DNA of 64,000 bases, taken from NCBI GenBank assembly GCA_905221605.1, contig CAJNDS010000640.1, forward strand, positions 36,209-100,208. Reading direction: 5' to 3'. Position 1 is the first letter of the stretch. Each line of letters opens with the position of its first letter. The stretch is from Symbiodinium natans. Taxonomy: Eukaryota > Sar > Dinophyceae > Suessiales > Symbiodiniaceae. This document shows positions 34,701 to 46,748 of this stretch, one piece after another. Position numbers and translations under genes: made by a program. Under the pieces are notes generated by a model. The model searched no databases, was not told the DNA's origin, and saw only the letters and a list, made by a program, of their open reading frames with translations.

Positions 34701-35489
34701 GCGACACCAAGGTCTTAGCCCATAGTCGTCCTCAATTCGGTTAGCTCTGCAACTCTCCCATCCAGAAAGAGGTCGGGATCCTCATACTGCGCTTACAATC
34801 CCAAGCAACCACAAGCCAAGAGGCAGCTTTGAGAACGCTGAGGGTGTGCACCCCAGCCCTGCAGCGCTCTAGAAGAAGTTGTATAATGCTAGCAGCGAAC
34901 GGCAAGCATGCATAAAGCGAAAGCCCTCCAACGTTATAGCTATTGCGGGAAAAGTGGCACTGGCCCATTTCGAATCCTAGTTGGCTGCCATTTGCTATAT
35001 TGCAGAAATGAGATCTGTAGTTTCCATGAAACTCTTTGTGGATCCGAGGTAGGTCCGATTGCGCCCTTTCTCCGTCCTTGCATCCGAGCCTGCGCCTGGG
35101 CGCAAGACTTAAGAACCTTGTGCCTTGGGCGCAGGGATTGGAGGAGTTTGATGTATTGGTTGTAACAGAGAATTGTGCGGCTTCACCCTAAACCCTAAAC
35201 CCTAAGGTTTTTCGGATCAAACGGATACATGAGGCAGGTCCACCGCTGCTTCGGCGACCTTGAACCCGCGAACGTTGCTGTGTCAGTCAACTGATCAGGC
35301 CCACGCTGGGACTGCTTGACACTTAAAACCCAACATAGCTAACGTAGTTTAGTTTCACATAGTTGATTAGTTTTTTAACATAGTGAACATATCTAAGTTT
35401 AGCCTTTTTAAAATGTCCAAGAAAGATGTTCCTAAGCCCTGCATTCCGGTGGCAGGGCAATCAGAAGATTCAGCTTTATGAAGGCTCGC
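31732..35489. other. No firm gene; a few weak frames and G/C runs
   Basis: Weak + strand frames: 32724-33263 (starts MSESASAAASISRALARQ), 33021-33244 (MSPFSTNHRKRQKRAHDESH) and 33396-33683 (FDANIQYLDAKCPCKLSVAS). A G run followed by a C run of 18 lies at 34096-34125. A telomere-type run (CCCTAAA three times) is at 35186-35207. An AT-rich patch with repeated ACATAG lies at 35325-35415. Confidence 0.35.
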
Positions 35490-37289
35490 GTAGCCGCACG
35501 CTATGACAGATTCCGTTTGACAACCGGAATTGCTTCACAGTCCCGGAAGACTTCTGAGAGGGGAAACTGCTTGGAGTATGCACCTTCAGCTTCTTTGCAT
35601 GCAGAGTCACAGGTCCATTCAACCCGACGTGAATGCAGTGGGAACTCGTGCCATCCTCAGGCACGTCGAAAGGGAACCCGTGGCATCATCACATCCTCTG
35701 CCTCGCCCTCGCCATCCACACTCATAAGCCAAGTTTTTCCTCCGCTTTGCATCCAAGAAGATTGCAGTGCCTTAAGGTCTCGCATGACGTGTCCAACGCC
35801 CCATCCCTCAGCTCAAGCATTGGCACGGGCATCCTGAGCCGTCCCGTCATGAGCTGTTGCAAGGCAATTGCAAACTTTAAGCGTGCGGCTGCCATGTAAC
35901 AACTGTAGAATGCTGTCCGATAGCCTTCATTGCGTATGTGTTTGAGGTCACCAGGGTGGAAGCATCGAAAAACCTTCACGCCAATCGAAGCCAGTTTAAA
36001 CGCAATCATCGGAAAGCCTCAGCAGCTAACCTGTCAGATGACGAATCATGAAGGAAATGCATAGGGACTGATATGAGCTAAGGATGCACTGGCAGTGGTG
36101 ATCGTCACAGTATTTCCCTCCGAGGATGTGGACTCATGTACTCTCACAGTCGCAACAATATATGCAAGAACAGGAAACAGAACATCCAGGACCTGGGCTC
36201 GTGAGAAATCACTCTCGAGTTCGGGAGCGACCTCTCCACGTAAACCCGCTGAAAATCAAAGAAGATGCTGCAACAGCTTCAACCAAGACCGAGCGTGTGG
36301 AAGCAGAGCGATCCTCATGTCGTCTCATGGATTGACATCCGGGAGACTGGCTGCCTTACACCCTTACTGGCGGAGCGGGCGTATAGAAAAAATGAATAGA
36401 AAGATTATTAAGCAAAGGTCAGTCCCTGCGCTTCAATGGGGACACTGGCGAAAGCAAGACCGCCGAGTTCCCATCCAGAAGCTTCTTTGCCGCAATCTCT
36501 AAGCACTTGCGCCCGGTGCCTGCCAGCCGACCATAATCCCTTCCGTCGAAGAGTTGATGATGCTTTTATCCCCCAGAAAGCAGAGATCCTCGGCGAACTG
36601 GAGCGCTAGTCGGCAGATCAGAATCAAGCTCACCATGAAACATGCTGGCCTCTCAGAAAACTCCTGCGAGATGCCATTGTTCCGTATTGCGTTTCCGTTT
36701 GGTGCTGGTAATCACAAGAACGCTTTCAAAACTAGGTCGGCTAGTCCACGTTGCTTGGCTCGTTTGGATTGGGTGCCGCAGCACGTAACCAGGCATGTCG
36801 CAAGCTGTTTGTTGATTTCGGAGCTGGACAGTCACAGGAAAGCTTGGACTTGTCGGACAGCAGGATGGCAATCGAATGCAATTTCATATCCGTGGGGTTG
36901 CGAAGCTTCATGAAGCAGAGGTCGTCGCCTCCCCGACGCCACGCAACAGACGTTGAGGGTCACCTCGAAGTTATAGGCGTGCAACTTGACCGGCAACGAA
37001 GTTCCCCTTGTCTGTTGAAGCACTTGCCTTGGCACGGCTAGCGACAAGGGACAGCAATGGACCTCTTGCTCCATTCCATTCAAAGCGAATTCGGTCGAAT
37101 CGGAAGCTTGGGCTCAACTACTGCGTTCCCTCTTTTTTCGCTAAGCTTGTCAAAATGTTGAGGAGGGCTGATGTGACGTCGGGCCAATGGTGGTGTCTTG
37201 GTTGGGAAGGCAATCTCCACCGGGCGAATCGCGTCCACCAATTCCCTCAGAAACTTTGCGGCACGAGTGTGTTCACTGCTGGCACACAT
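35490..37289 (-). CDS. Multi-exon gene or degenerate element on the minus strand
   Basis: Read from high to low coordinates on the - strand, protein-like blocks are: near 37220 (VEIAFPTKTPPLARRHISPP, QHFDKLSEKRGNAVVEPKLP); near 36945 (RRGGDDLCFMKLRNPTDMKL, HSIAILLSDKSKLSCDCPAP); near 36820 (EINKQLATCLVTCCGTQSKR, ADLVLKAFL); near 36640 (LALQFAEDLCFLGDKSIINS, STEGIMVGWQAPG); near 36500 (LRDCGKEASGWELGGLAFAS); 36009-35722 (MIAFKLASIGVKVFRCFHPG, DLKHIRNEGYRTAFYSCYMA); and a last block near 35650 (EFPLHSRRVEWTCDSACKEA) ending in a TAG at about 35500. Frames change between blocks, so introns or decay must intervene. The product is not recognised. This is the only sizeable region where - strand reading is clearly better. 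Confidence 0.45.
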
Positions 37290-38350
37290 GCGATTGAGCT
37301 ATAGGTCTGCCTATGTAAGCTGGAACGGATCGCCAGCCACTACTTCTGAAGCTTGTCAATCCTTGGCAACACGTTCAGCAAGGCCTCCAGTTGCGTGTGT
37401 CCCTGGCTACTGTCGCAAGACACGCCAGGAATCCGAGCAAACTGTAATTCTCCATATAAAACCACGCATGTGTGTTCCCAATTTATGCCATCAGGTCTGG
37501 AGTCCGATCTCTGCGCCTTTGACTGTAGCCGGCCGGACGGAAGGCTACCCAACTAATGGCAAGATGCGGGAGCATTGTACTTGCACCTTACATGCTTGTT
37601 CATCGCATGTGCAATCCGGAGGTCTGGCTATGTTGATTTGCCACATATGGCAGCTTGTTCTCCCCGACGAGTTTGCATCCGGGCTTGATGTTTTGCGATG
37701 CAACGCAATCTCTGCGCTGAAGGTGGCAAGCGAGAAGAGCTCCCCAGCGCCCATGGGCTATCTCTACTCCGGCTTCCTGGGTCGTGTGGCAATCTTCTAC
37801 CTGGTAGGGGGCTCCAGAGCTCTGTCCTTGTGCAAAGGATGTCTGAGGGCTCTTAGAAAATTTTTGGATGTCCTAAGCATACCAACCAGCTGCTGAATAA
37901 AGCCTGATTAACACTTTCAAGAACAACCAACGTGATCTGCAGGCTTGGCAGGATTTGGTTTCACACAGGGTTCACACCCCTTCTACTGCCTCAGGCCTTC
38001 TCCGCCCCATTTCTGCTTTCTCGACAGCCTCCGCCGGCCATCTAGGGCTTTGGGTTTCCGTGAGCGCCCATCCGTGATCAGGCAGTCAGACAGAGCACAA
38101 TCAATGTTTTCGCGCGGGCTAACAGTAAGAGGCATTCACAAGATCTGGACCAGGATAACATACATGACATCCGTGTGAAGCGCCGGGAAGGTTCTGGCGC
38201 CAAAAAAGGAGGTAATTCATCAACCTCAACCGGGTAAAGGGCTCATGTGGCGAGTTAGGGCTGTGCTTACGGCGTAGGATCCTCCACCGGATTGAACCAT
38301 GGACTAAGCGGTTTAGCACTACCTCTGAACTTTCAAGGAGGTATCGTACG

Positions 38351-38414
38351 GTTAGGGTTTAGGTTTTGGGTTTAGTGTTAGTAGGGTTTAGGGTTTTAGG
38401 GTTTAGGGTTTACC
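38351..38414. repeat. Interstitial telomere-type repeat (TTTAGGG orientation)
   Basis: About eight TTTAGGG-like units with single-base changes. Confidence 0.75.
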
Positions 38415-40363
38415 CTGTTCTTCGCTTACCGGTCAGACAGCACCCCGTTGATGCCAGAAGGGGCAGCAGGCATTCGAAGTGACACTCCAAACTGGCCTAT
38501 AAGGCAGCGTGAGATGAGAAGAGTCGAGGGGCAAACGAAAGGCCTCTAACCCCAAACCCCCAAACCCTTTGTTTTGAGCATGATTCGCCCGGGAGGGTGG
38601 GGAAAGGAACCAAAGATTTTGGAGACAAATGGACAGAGTCGTCTCCTGCAGCCCATGCCGTGCAGGTGTGTGTAACGCTGTTGCCGGTTCCTGCGTAAGT
38701 CGTGTTCCAGTGCGGCTCACTGCTATGGTAGCAAGTGCGACTTTTGGCCTCGCTTCGCGAGCAGCAACATAGGCATAGCACCCGTTAAAATGTCCCAGCT
38801 GTCCCTCAGCTGTCAGTAGCTTCGCGTGAGCCCGCAACTCCCCTTTGACGGAAACATAAGAAGGGCGGGAATGCTTGATTGGCCCTGGCAATGCCCTGGC
38901 CCACTTGAATCGGGACTGGGAACAATGAAGCGACGATGGGAAGTCTCTTCAAGTCCTAAAAGGCTCCCAAAGTCTCGTGGCTTGAAAACAACGGCCCTTT
39001 CACCTCCCCCTTGCCACTGTATTTCTGACATGAAACCCAGCTTACCTCCGTGGCCGTGCTAAAACTTGCTTTTATTGTTATTGTTCGTGTTATTGTTATT
39101 TTCTTGTTCTTGATATGTTGTTATTGTGCTTACCGTGCGATGTCCACCAAGGATTCCTCCAAGCGGACCATTTTACGAGCCTGTGAATTTGGTACTGAAG
39201 CTCGCACCAGCCACCCTGCTAACCAGACAATCCTCAACAGAGCTTCCGGATGTGGCAGCTCCTGCAGGACTAAAACCAGTCACGTGCCAGCAACAACGCA
39301 TTGTTTTTTTTGTGCGGATTGCGCAGGATCTCTGTAACGGTATCTACTTGCCCGCATCCACACATGCTCAAGACATAGTTCAAGTTGTATTATCAGGCCA
39401 CTTCGTATGTTGTTTTGGAGGGTTTGTGGGCTTGCACGAGAGAAGAGGAGAAACTCACCGCCTCGCTGCTCAGTTGGAACATCTTCGTAGCCCGGAACTT
39501 CTCGCTGACGGGACGGGCTTTTTCGGAGCCCAGAAGAATCGTTGATGGTGAGCGCAAAGAGCATGGGGTGGGATCCTGTCGGGGCAGAGCTTTGCGAAGT
39601 CGACCCAGAATCCTTCGATCGCGCATGATCGCGCTTTTTCTTTCTCAAACAATGGACTTTTTGGGGCCGAACTGGATATGACCATCTGCGGCTTTTGACA
39701 GTGGAGGCATAGGCCGCCGGCATGAAAGATCAGCAGGTCGTTGAGCGAGAGCGTTGTCTAAACTACAGGCAGGTTGCACAGAGGTGGAGTACGATCAGTG
39801 TCGCAAGCTGATGAAGCCTCCACCCAGTCATGTCATCATGTCATGTGGCCCAGGGCACAGGCAGACATCCGTCCTCCAGAGCACGACTGCCACCTCCCTC
39901 CAACAATTCCAGCAGGTCCAGAAGTCCCAGGTTCCCAGGCGTCTCATCAGGGAAGCAATGCGACGTCCGCATGCCACAAGTGCCAGAGAAACACGGATGT
40001 TTTTTTTTTTCGATGAAGACCTTAGGCGCCCCGGCAAAGAAGCCGGAGAGAGCCTCAGAGCATCTGCAAGCTGCAACCCCCCCCCCCCCCCGCCACCCCC
40101 GCCCCCTTGCACAGGCGATCCAGGAGCTCCAAGATGAGCTCGATCATCCTTCGGGGACCGTCCCTGCCAAGCCGTTGGCTGCCCGGAGACAAACAAGCCA
40201 TGAAGAAGCTATTATCAGAGACCTTCCGATGTTTTTAAAGCTTCACGATGTTTTGTCACCTTGACGATAGGCGCATGCTTGAGTCCTTGCTGAGGTTCGC
40301 CGTAGTTGTTGAATCCGAAGATGCCACTCGGTGATGTCGTCGCCACAAGAGCTCGGAGGATCG

Positions 40364-40457
40364 TATGTGGGGGTTTAAAACACAGCCCCAAATAGTAGGA
40401 TCCCCTTCCTGTAAGGACCCCAATAAGGTACCCCCTACTTTCGGAAACCACGCCATG
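40364..40457. mobile_element. MITE-like palindrome, family 1, copy 2
   Basis: The right arm GGTACCCCCTACTTTCGGAA is nearly identical to that of the copy at 53419-53538. The left arm ATGTGGGGGTTT..CCAAATAGTAGGATCCCC is its imperfect complement. Confidence 0.7.
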
Positions 40458-41655
40458 TAAGGTTGATGCCTTCGCTTGTATTGTTTTGGAAGCCTGGACC
40501 TTGGGAGGAGGGGAGAGCCCAACAATCTCCCCAACGAGCGAACTTCGGCGCAGACATCTGCAGGCATCCGGCTTTAGAGGGTGCAAGGATGTGTAAGCCA
40601 GGTTTAGTTTAATTGCAAATCTGCAGTGGTCAAAGGATTCGGAAGCATGTTTGATGGGGAATGATCGGGCATGCATGTTACAACCGATAGAGTTGATGCG
40701 TCAGGCAGCTGCTTCAAGCGGCAATACGGGAATTGGCACTAGCCGCGTGGAGATGTAGCTCATCTCCGCCCATTCATTGAATGCACAACTGGTTGCAGCA
40801 ACTTTTCCAAAGCTCGGTCGAGAGGGCTGGCGTTGCCTGCTCCACAGTCCCCTACCAAAATCCCAGAAGAGGATAGTTGGTCAAGCATGATTGACTTATG
40901 AGAGAGATGCCTTGTCACGGATCATGCTTTCCGGTTTGGCCATGTATCTTTTGCTCACCATTTGACATCTATGGCCTAAATACCACACTCCTACAACTAT
41001 CTGCTTATTACGTACTGCACAAAGTAAGTACTCATGGCAAAGGCAGATCTTTTGCATGGCATGTACAGTTGCCTAATTACATGGCTCCAGGGCAGCGCAT
41101 CATGCGCGTTGATTTGGAGGCGCGGATCAGCTGCCATTCTCGAATACAAAATACCGTTCAGATTTGCATACTTCCAGCCAGCTAGCTACTCCTCAATGGA
41201 GGGGCCTGATCGGAAGCGCTCGAATCTGCCGAAAACAGTGGACAAGCCCAGCTCAGCACTTCGCGACCGTTCATTTTTCTGATCTGTCTGCTTCAGCTTC
41301 AACCTCTCATCTCTCTGCCTGGCTTTGGGCCCGGCAGGCTAAGGAACCCAAAGGACACCTTGATCACGATGGCCACACTCGAAAGAAGCAGCGATAGAAG
41401 TCACAACTGAACCTTACATGAACCGTCCGGAACTCTGAACCATCGGCAATCACCCCCAACCAAGAAGCTTAAAGAGCTTAGCTTGGCCCTTGAGTGCCCA
41501 CACGCGGTACGCAGAGCATCCCCGGGCGCAAGGCCACGGCAAGAATTCAGAACTGCTTATGCCAACGAGCAATGCATCCTTTTGCTAGGCATGGCTCCCA
41601 ACGAACAGGCTTGGATGCTCCATGAAGCATCTTGAAGCCACGACGTGCCTCGTGT

Positions 41656-42450
41656 CTGTACTCAGAGATCAGATTGCAGGAGATGCAGAAGGAGCTTGAC
41701 AAGTTCAAGGCTCGGATTCGCTGGATTACGCTGGCCGTTATGACAAGTGGAAGATCTGAGAAAGCGCAGGGCATGCAGGAAGGCCTGCAGAAGGACTACG
41801 AAGCTCGAATGGGCTTGATCGCCCAGCAGCAGGCAACAGGGTGGCATCCGTAGAGAGGCGAAGAATATACTGGTGATATCGCCCCTCCAACCCTGCGATC
41901 CCGCTAAAATCTAAGCCCTAAACCCCAGTCCTTGTCAGGAGACCGAGCTTGTAAAGCAGGAGTTTGACTCCATAGAGGCCGGCTTCACGTGTAATAAAAG
42001 CGGGCAGGCCAAGGGCAGGGCCTGGGGCATAAAAGCAGGAAGACGCCATCGTCTACAAGCTGGTTGGCCCTGCAGTTCGACTGGAATCTTCAGGATTTCG
42101 GGTTTAGGGTTGTTTAGGGTTTAGGGTGCCGGAGCGAGAGTGAGAACATGCACTACAGACGAAGCTAAGGTCATGGTCAAGCAGAACGTGGACGATGCAA
42201 AGGCCCAGCACGTGGCCTTTGCATGCGGAGCGGTCACTCGAATTGAAGACTGCAAGTGAAGGCCAACGTAGTCAAGCGCTTGGAGTACATCTCCGGGGAG
42301 TTGGATAGGCCGACTTCTTGGAGAGGGGAGCAGAACGTTCATCCTGTGTCTATCGTACTAAAGCTTTAAGACTCTGCGTCAAGGTCGAACAAAATCATCG
42401 CCGAAAAGGAGAAAGACCTGGGCGACAAGCAGAAGCAGCTGATAAAGTAA
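41656..42450 (+). CDS. Short exons encoding coiled-coil segments
   Basis: A series of + strand stretches has heptad-like, Glu/Lys/Gln-rich composition: 41656-41850 (EIRLQEMQKELDKFKARIR and GMQEGLQKDYEARMGLIAQQ), near 41950 (ETELVKQEFDSIEA), near 42158 (DEAKVMVKQNVDDAKAQH), near 42256 (KANVVKRLEYISGELD) and near 42389 (NKIIAEKEKDLGDKQKQLIK). Borders are mostly AG|G. They are likely exons of one long coiled-coil protein, perhaps continuing to the acidic 3' end at 44018-44211, but the joins are not proven. A telomere-type run (42101-42127) sits between two of them. Confidence 0.5.
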
Positions 42451-43560
42451 CCTACTCAGCATTCAATGGCTGCTGACATTCTTGTTTCGCGCCTGCAGCT
42501 CGCCACTTGCCATCGATCGACGATCTTCACCAAGGATGCAGCAAGAGATGCAGGGATCTGCATGAGATGGAAGCGGAGAGCATCAGTAAAATGCTCAGCC
42601 TTGCATCTTGCCCTGCAAAGTGCTGGTTCCTGCGGGAGAGCATAAGAAAGCCTGCAACGTTTTCGTCTCCTCTGGCCCCAGCGTTTAGATGTAGGTCCAC
42701 AGCCACATGAGGCTACATTGCACAGAAGGTGAGGAAAGCTACCATCACATGGGGTTGGATGATAGGTCTGGCTGAGCAAGGGTCACCCTAGCAAACATTC
42801 CGCGAAAATGCCAGACAGAGCAGCAAGGTAATCGAAGCTATGCTGTGATGGAAGACATTGCAAGTGTGAGCAGCGTCAGGCCCAATAGAGCGTCCACGAT
42901 AAGCTCGTCCGCCATGTCGTCACAAGGCTTCGTTTGAGTTGACAAATCTTTTTGTCAGGGATGAAAAGCCTTCGAGCGGATGGGTACTGCAGGGAGTCAT
43001 GCGGACTTGGGGCACGCTAGATCGCGGCGAAGGCCTTTGAAGTTCGTTACTGCACGTACTCTTTTCGCAGAACCGTAGCTACAGCGATAGCAGGAGTGCG
43101 ACGCGATTTGCACCGACAATTTTCCTGGCAGCTCTTGTGCCCCGGATGCAGTGCAAGTGGCTCATGGCTAGGGATGTCGTTTGTTGATCTCTGAAAACTA
43201 TTCCGTTTCGAATTGTCAGAATCAACCCTACAGAAACGTTTCTCCCGAGGCCACAATTTTCTTGGCTGGCCGGTGCCCCAACCTCCCTGGTAGTTCGTGT
43301 TTGGGTAGATCGCGGCTTCTTCTGATGGAGTTGCAGAGTCTTGGGGCTTGAAATTGTGGTGGCGAGGTGGATGGGTGAGCCGAGTATCTGTTTCCCATGC
43401 ACGAGGCCAAGAGGCCCCCATCGTCTTCAGCAGTCTCCGGCAGCTTGGCCAGTCAGTGTTTGATGTGCACCTACGCGGCGCCATGGTTCTAACCGTGTGA
43501 CCTGAGGAACGTTGCTCCTACAGCAGCCGGCGATCGTTTATCAGGATGGTCAATGATGGG

Positions 43561-43668
43561 CACACACACAATACGTATATAATATATATATATATATATA
43601 TATATTATATACAGATATATACATATATATACATATGTATATATATACATACATATATACATATACAG
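43561..43668. repeat. TA/CATA microsatellite
   Basis: CACACA, then a long TA run, then TATACATA repeats. Very similar in make-up to the tract at 12921-13080. Confidence 0.9.
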
Positions 43669-44017
43669 AATCAAAGATATGAACTCAGACATGTGCCTTG
43701 TACATTAATATTGCATGAAGTAACTACATCCTGTTATCTTATCTTCCCTGGGATGACCGCTCTGCAAGTCTTTGGACCACTGCAAAGTCACAAGTCATGC
43801 CAGGATCGCGGACAGCTCGCAGAGCCGAGGCACACCGTTGCTTGGAAAGGAGCAGCAATATGCGAACTCCTAATAAAAGGGTATATTATGATACGAAAAG
43901 CAATTTTCTGACACAAAATCGTTATCTGAGGCGATTGCATGATTGCGCTTGTTCTCTATCTCGGGAGTTCTACATGTTCCTGCACATGTTTATCGCTGAA
44001 TAAAGCTTTCTGTGCAG

Positions 44018-44211
44018 GTGCAGGAGTTGGAGGAGGAGTTGGAGGAAGAAGAGGATGAAGATGCCCTAGATGTCGATCTGGACAAAGATCCCAATTGGCT
44101 CAAGGTGAAGCAGGCGAGGTAGTTTGTTCACTGTCTGAAGGCCGATTCGCCCCTGTTCTGCCGGTGCACCTTTTCTCTTTGCATAGGGCCAAACTGACTG
44201 CTGCCATCTAG
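44018..44211 (+). CDS. Last two exons of a gene with an acidic C-terminal region
   Basis: Exon 44018-44118, after CTTTCTGTGCAG, reads VQELEEELEEEEDEDALDVD then LDKDPNWLKVKQA and ends AG|GTAGTT in phase 2. After a 68-bp intron with a clear pyrimidine tract (TTTTCTCTTTGCATAG), the terminal exon 44187-44211 completes the Arg codon and reads AKLTAAI then TAG. The acidic run followed by a basic Lys/Arg tail is distinctive but not assignable. It may be the 3' end of the coiled-coil exons upstream, which share the strand. Confidence 0.65.
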
Positions 44212-44249
44212 CAGACATGAACACTGTGCAAGCTACAGCTACTTGGCAG

Positions 44250-44870
44250 ACGGCCTGCTAGGAAATGGTACGGATTTGGGACATACGATACGAGGCAAGG
44301 GCCTTCTGAGAGTCGGACTTCGCAGCCCAAAAAATCACGCTATCACGGAGGATGAAGACTGGCTCATCGCAGACGACGTGAAAGCCTGGACCTTGGCTGT
44401 TGCTTTGCGATTGATTTCTGTACGTGTTTGGCCGCATCCCCGCACGGCCTGGAGCTGCAGGGAATCATGGATGAGCACCTGCAAACCATCATCGGAAGCA
44501 GCCTAAGCAAAGCCGGGCTGGGTCAAGTCTTGAGCCTTTTGAACATTTGCACATCTCTTGCTTGTGTGTGTTCTCTCTCTCTCTCTCTGGCTTTCTCTTT
44601 GGCTGGACTTCCGGACGCTGTCAGCAAGTGCACCTATATCCGAGGCAAGGTGAACTATCTGGAACTTGAAGAGACATTCGTGGAGGATCGGCCCTTGGCT
44701 AGTCTTTGCTTGCTTGCTTGGAACAGGGCTCGACTCCTCGTCGCCGGGTTTGACATGCAAAAGCTTAAGTTGAACATGCTCCAAGCCGCAGCTTCACCTT
44801 TGAAAGCCCTGGACTTCAAGAGAAAACTTCCACGCAAGGGACGGACGAAGGAAGGAAGCAAAGTCGGAAG
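44250..44870 (+). CDS. Three-exon gene fragment, function unknown
   Basis: Exon A (44250-44419) reads GLLGNGTDLGHTIRGKGLLR, VGLRSPKNHAITEDEDWLIA and DDVKAWTLAVALRLIS, ending at a GTACGT donor. Exon B (from 44461) reads GIMDEHLQTIIGSSLSKAG in the same phase. A CT microsatellite (44573-44588) then lies in the next intron. Exon C (from 44625) reads KCTYIRGKVNYLELEETFVE then DRPL and possibly more. The A-B intron would be only 41 bp. Beyond 44820 the sequence becomes a purine-rich GAAG repeat. No family recognised. Confidence 0.5.
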
Positions 44871-45805
44871 GAAGGAAAGAATGAAGCAGCAAGAGCAAAG
44901 GATGGAGGGAAAAGAAGGAAGAACAGGAAGAAAGCATTCGGCTGAAAGACAGAGAGAAACTCTTTCGACTTGCAAGAGTTGCGATCACATCCTATGACAA
45001 CGCATGAACTGTCCTGAGAATACTTAGAGGCCAATGAAACTCGGTGATGTTTGTGGAAGTGCAAACCCCAATCTCTTTTCAACCGTTTGGAATCCTGCAA
45101 TTTCTATGACAAGGATCTTATGCAACCCCATGGAACTTTTGCCAGGCCTGCTTAGCTTTTCAACGCCATGAAAGCCTTCGAAGTAGAGCATGGTATGTCG
45201 CAATCTGTTTTGTAGGCCTTACGAAGAGCCATGACCCTAAACCCTTTCGGTTAAATTTTGCGAAATTCGATGACTGCTGTGACACTCGTAGGAGTAGAAT
45301 GAAACTCGCGATCCCTACGCAAGCCAGTACTTTCATTCGGGATGTTTGAGAATGCTGAAGTGCCGATGTGAAAAAACGTATTTTTGCGATCGCATCTTAC
45401 TTCGACTTCTCCAGTTTGTGTACACCTTCTGTTTTTTTGAGGGGGGGGAGCGGGTGGCGAGGTGTCAGCATTAGGGGACGCGAGTATTGCTCAGACACGC
45501 TCATGGCCGTTTGCTTTGTGTCATTGCAGACATGGGCTGACCAATCACAGAGCCGCCGAAGAAATATGTTCTTTCCTTTGTTTGCTCTTGTTTTCGTTTC
45601 TTGTCTTTCATTTTTCGAGAACCAGAGGAGTGAAGAATCATTTTAAGTTTCACCGCCCCCCCCCCCCTCGAATCTTGTTTTGGTTCTTGTCTTTTTGTAT
45701 TCGAAAACCAGAGAAGTGGAGAATGATTGAAAATCGAATCTTCTTTTCGTTCGGCAAAAGCTGTCCGTTCCCGGTGCAAGCATAGTAGATCCTTCAAGTT
45801 GGAAG

Positions 45806-46280
45806 ATGGGGTTCAATAAAGACTTTGCATCGAAGGCGATGTTGCACCACAACTCAGTGTCAGCGCAGGTGGCCGAGGATGAACCGAAGCCTGGTGAGAT
45901 CAGCAAAGAAGACTTTGCTGAGGCCAGGCGCCAGACGAGCTGAAGTGCCGATGCGTGCCTCATGACTCACCCAGAATGTGCAACCATGTGCAACCCTGAG
46001 ATTGCTGGCGCCTACGTCTACGGCACACTCTATCGTGAGTGATCCCAAAACAAAGCCGCGGAGAAGGGTGTCGAGTGGAGCTGTAAGCCGCGCCAGAAAA
46101 GAAGTGCGCCGCGCATACCCGCTTGTGTAACCCCATACATCCCATACCCATGTGACACTTCAATATGTCAGCCCCTTCTTTGATACCCAGGCAACTAGCG
46201 ACAGGCCAGAGGTGTGCCATGAGCCGGTGTATCGCCCTGTTGCTCAAAGTCACTTGGGTGGATCCTGCCTCAGCTCTTGA
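45806..46280 (+). CDS. Complete three-exon model for a 111-residue protein
   Basis: Exon 1 (45806-45927) starts at ATG: MGFNKDFASKAMLHHNSVSA, QVAEDEPKPGEISKEDFAEA, ending AG|GCGCCA (GC donor, phase 2). Exon 2 (46001-46124) reads LLAPTSTAHSIVSDPKTKPR, RRVSSGAVSRARKEVRRAYP and L, ending at GTGTAA in phase 0. Exon 3 (46191-46280), after ATACCCAG, reads ATSDRPEVCHEPVYRPVAQS and HLGGSCLSS, then TGA. Introns are 73 and 66 bp. The middle is very basic. Start, stop and phases are all consistent, but exon 3 overlaps the region where PsbM-like copy A would begin, so one of the two readings may be wrong, or exons 1-2 may feed into copy A. Function unknown. Confidence 0.45.
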
Positions 46281-46748
46281 CGCATACACTTGCGCATTTG
46301 TGCGCGACTCAGTTGCCCGCGTTTGGCGCAGTGGGCTGTGCTATCTGCCGCAGGGTGGCACTGCTGTTCACACTGCGTCGTACTCGTTGCCATCCATTTT
46401 GCAAGCAAGGCTGCCATGGCTCGGCCGGTGGCACGCCCCACAGCGCGTTGCAACTCCGCAAGCTTGTGCTCTTTCAGAGGAGCAAGTTCAGCAGGTGCTC
46501 CCGACTGTCCTCTTGGCCTTGGCATGGGCCCGGGCATTGCGACGTCTCTGATACTTCCACAGTGACAATCCTGCCCAGCTGAGCTAGCGTCCTGATCATT
46601 TCGGCTCACGACGCTTCAGGCTGCACTCCTGTGCTCCAGCTGCTTTGTGGGCGGTCGATTTGCATCTGCCTCTCCACGAGGCCGAGCTTAAACTCCCGGA
46701 GTTCTCACAGCCAATTTTTTCTGAGCCCTGCTACGAGTATAGAAATCG

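Larger units (their letters stand above)
37290..41633. other. Mixed region without a firm gene
   Basis: Overlapping open frames on both strands (for example 37198-37896 + and 37340-37754 -) are undecided. A - strand frame at 39393-39626 (MRDRRILGRLRKALPRQ) is basic but unrecognised. An ATG frame at 41034-41282 (MAKADLLHGMYSCLITWLQG onward, 82 codons) is the best small coding candidate. T and C runs occur near 39998 and 40077-40091. Confidence 0.3.
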
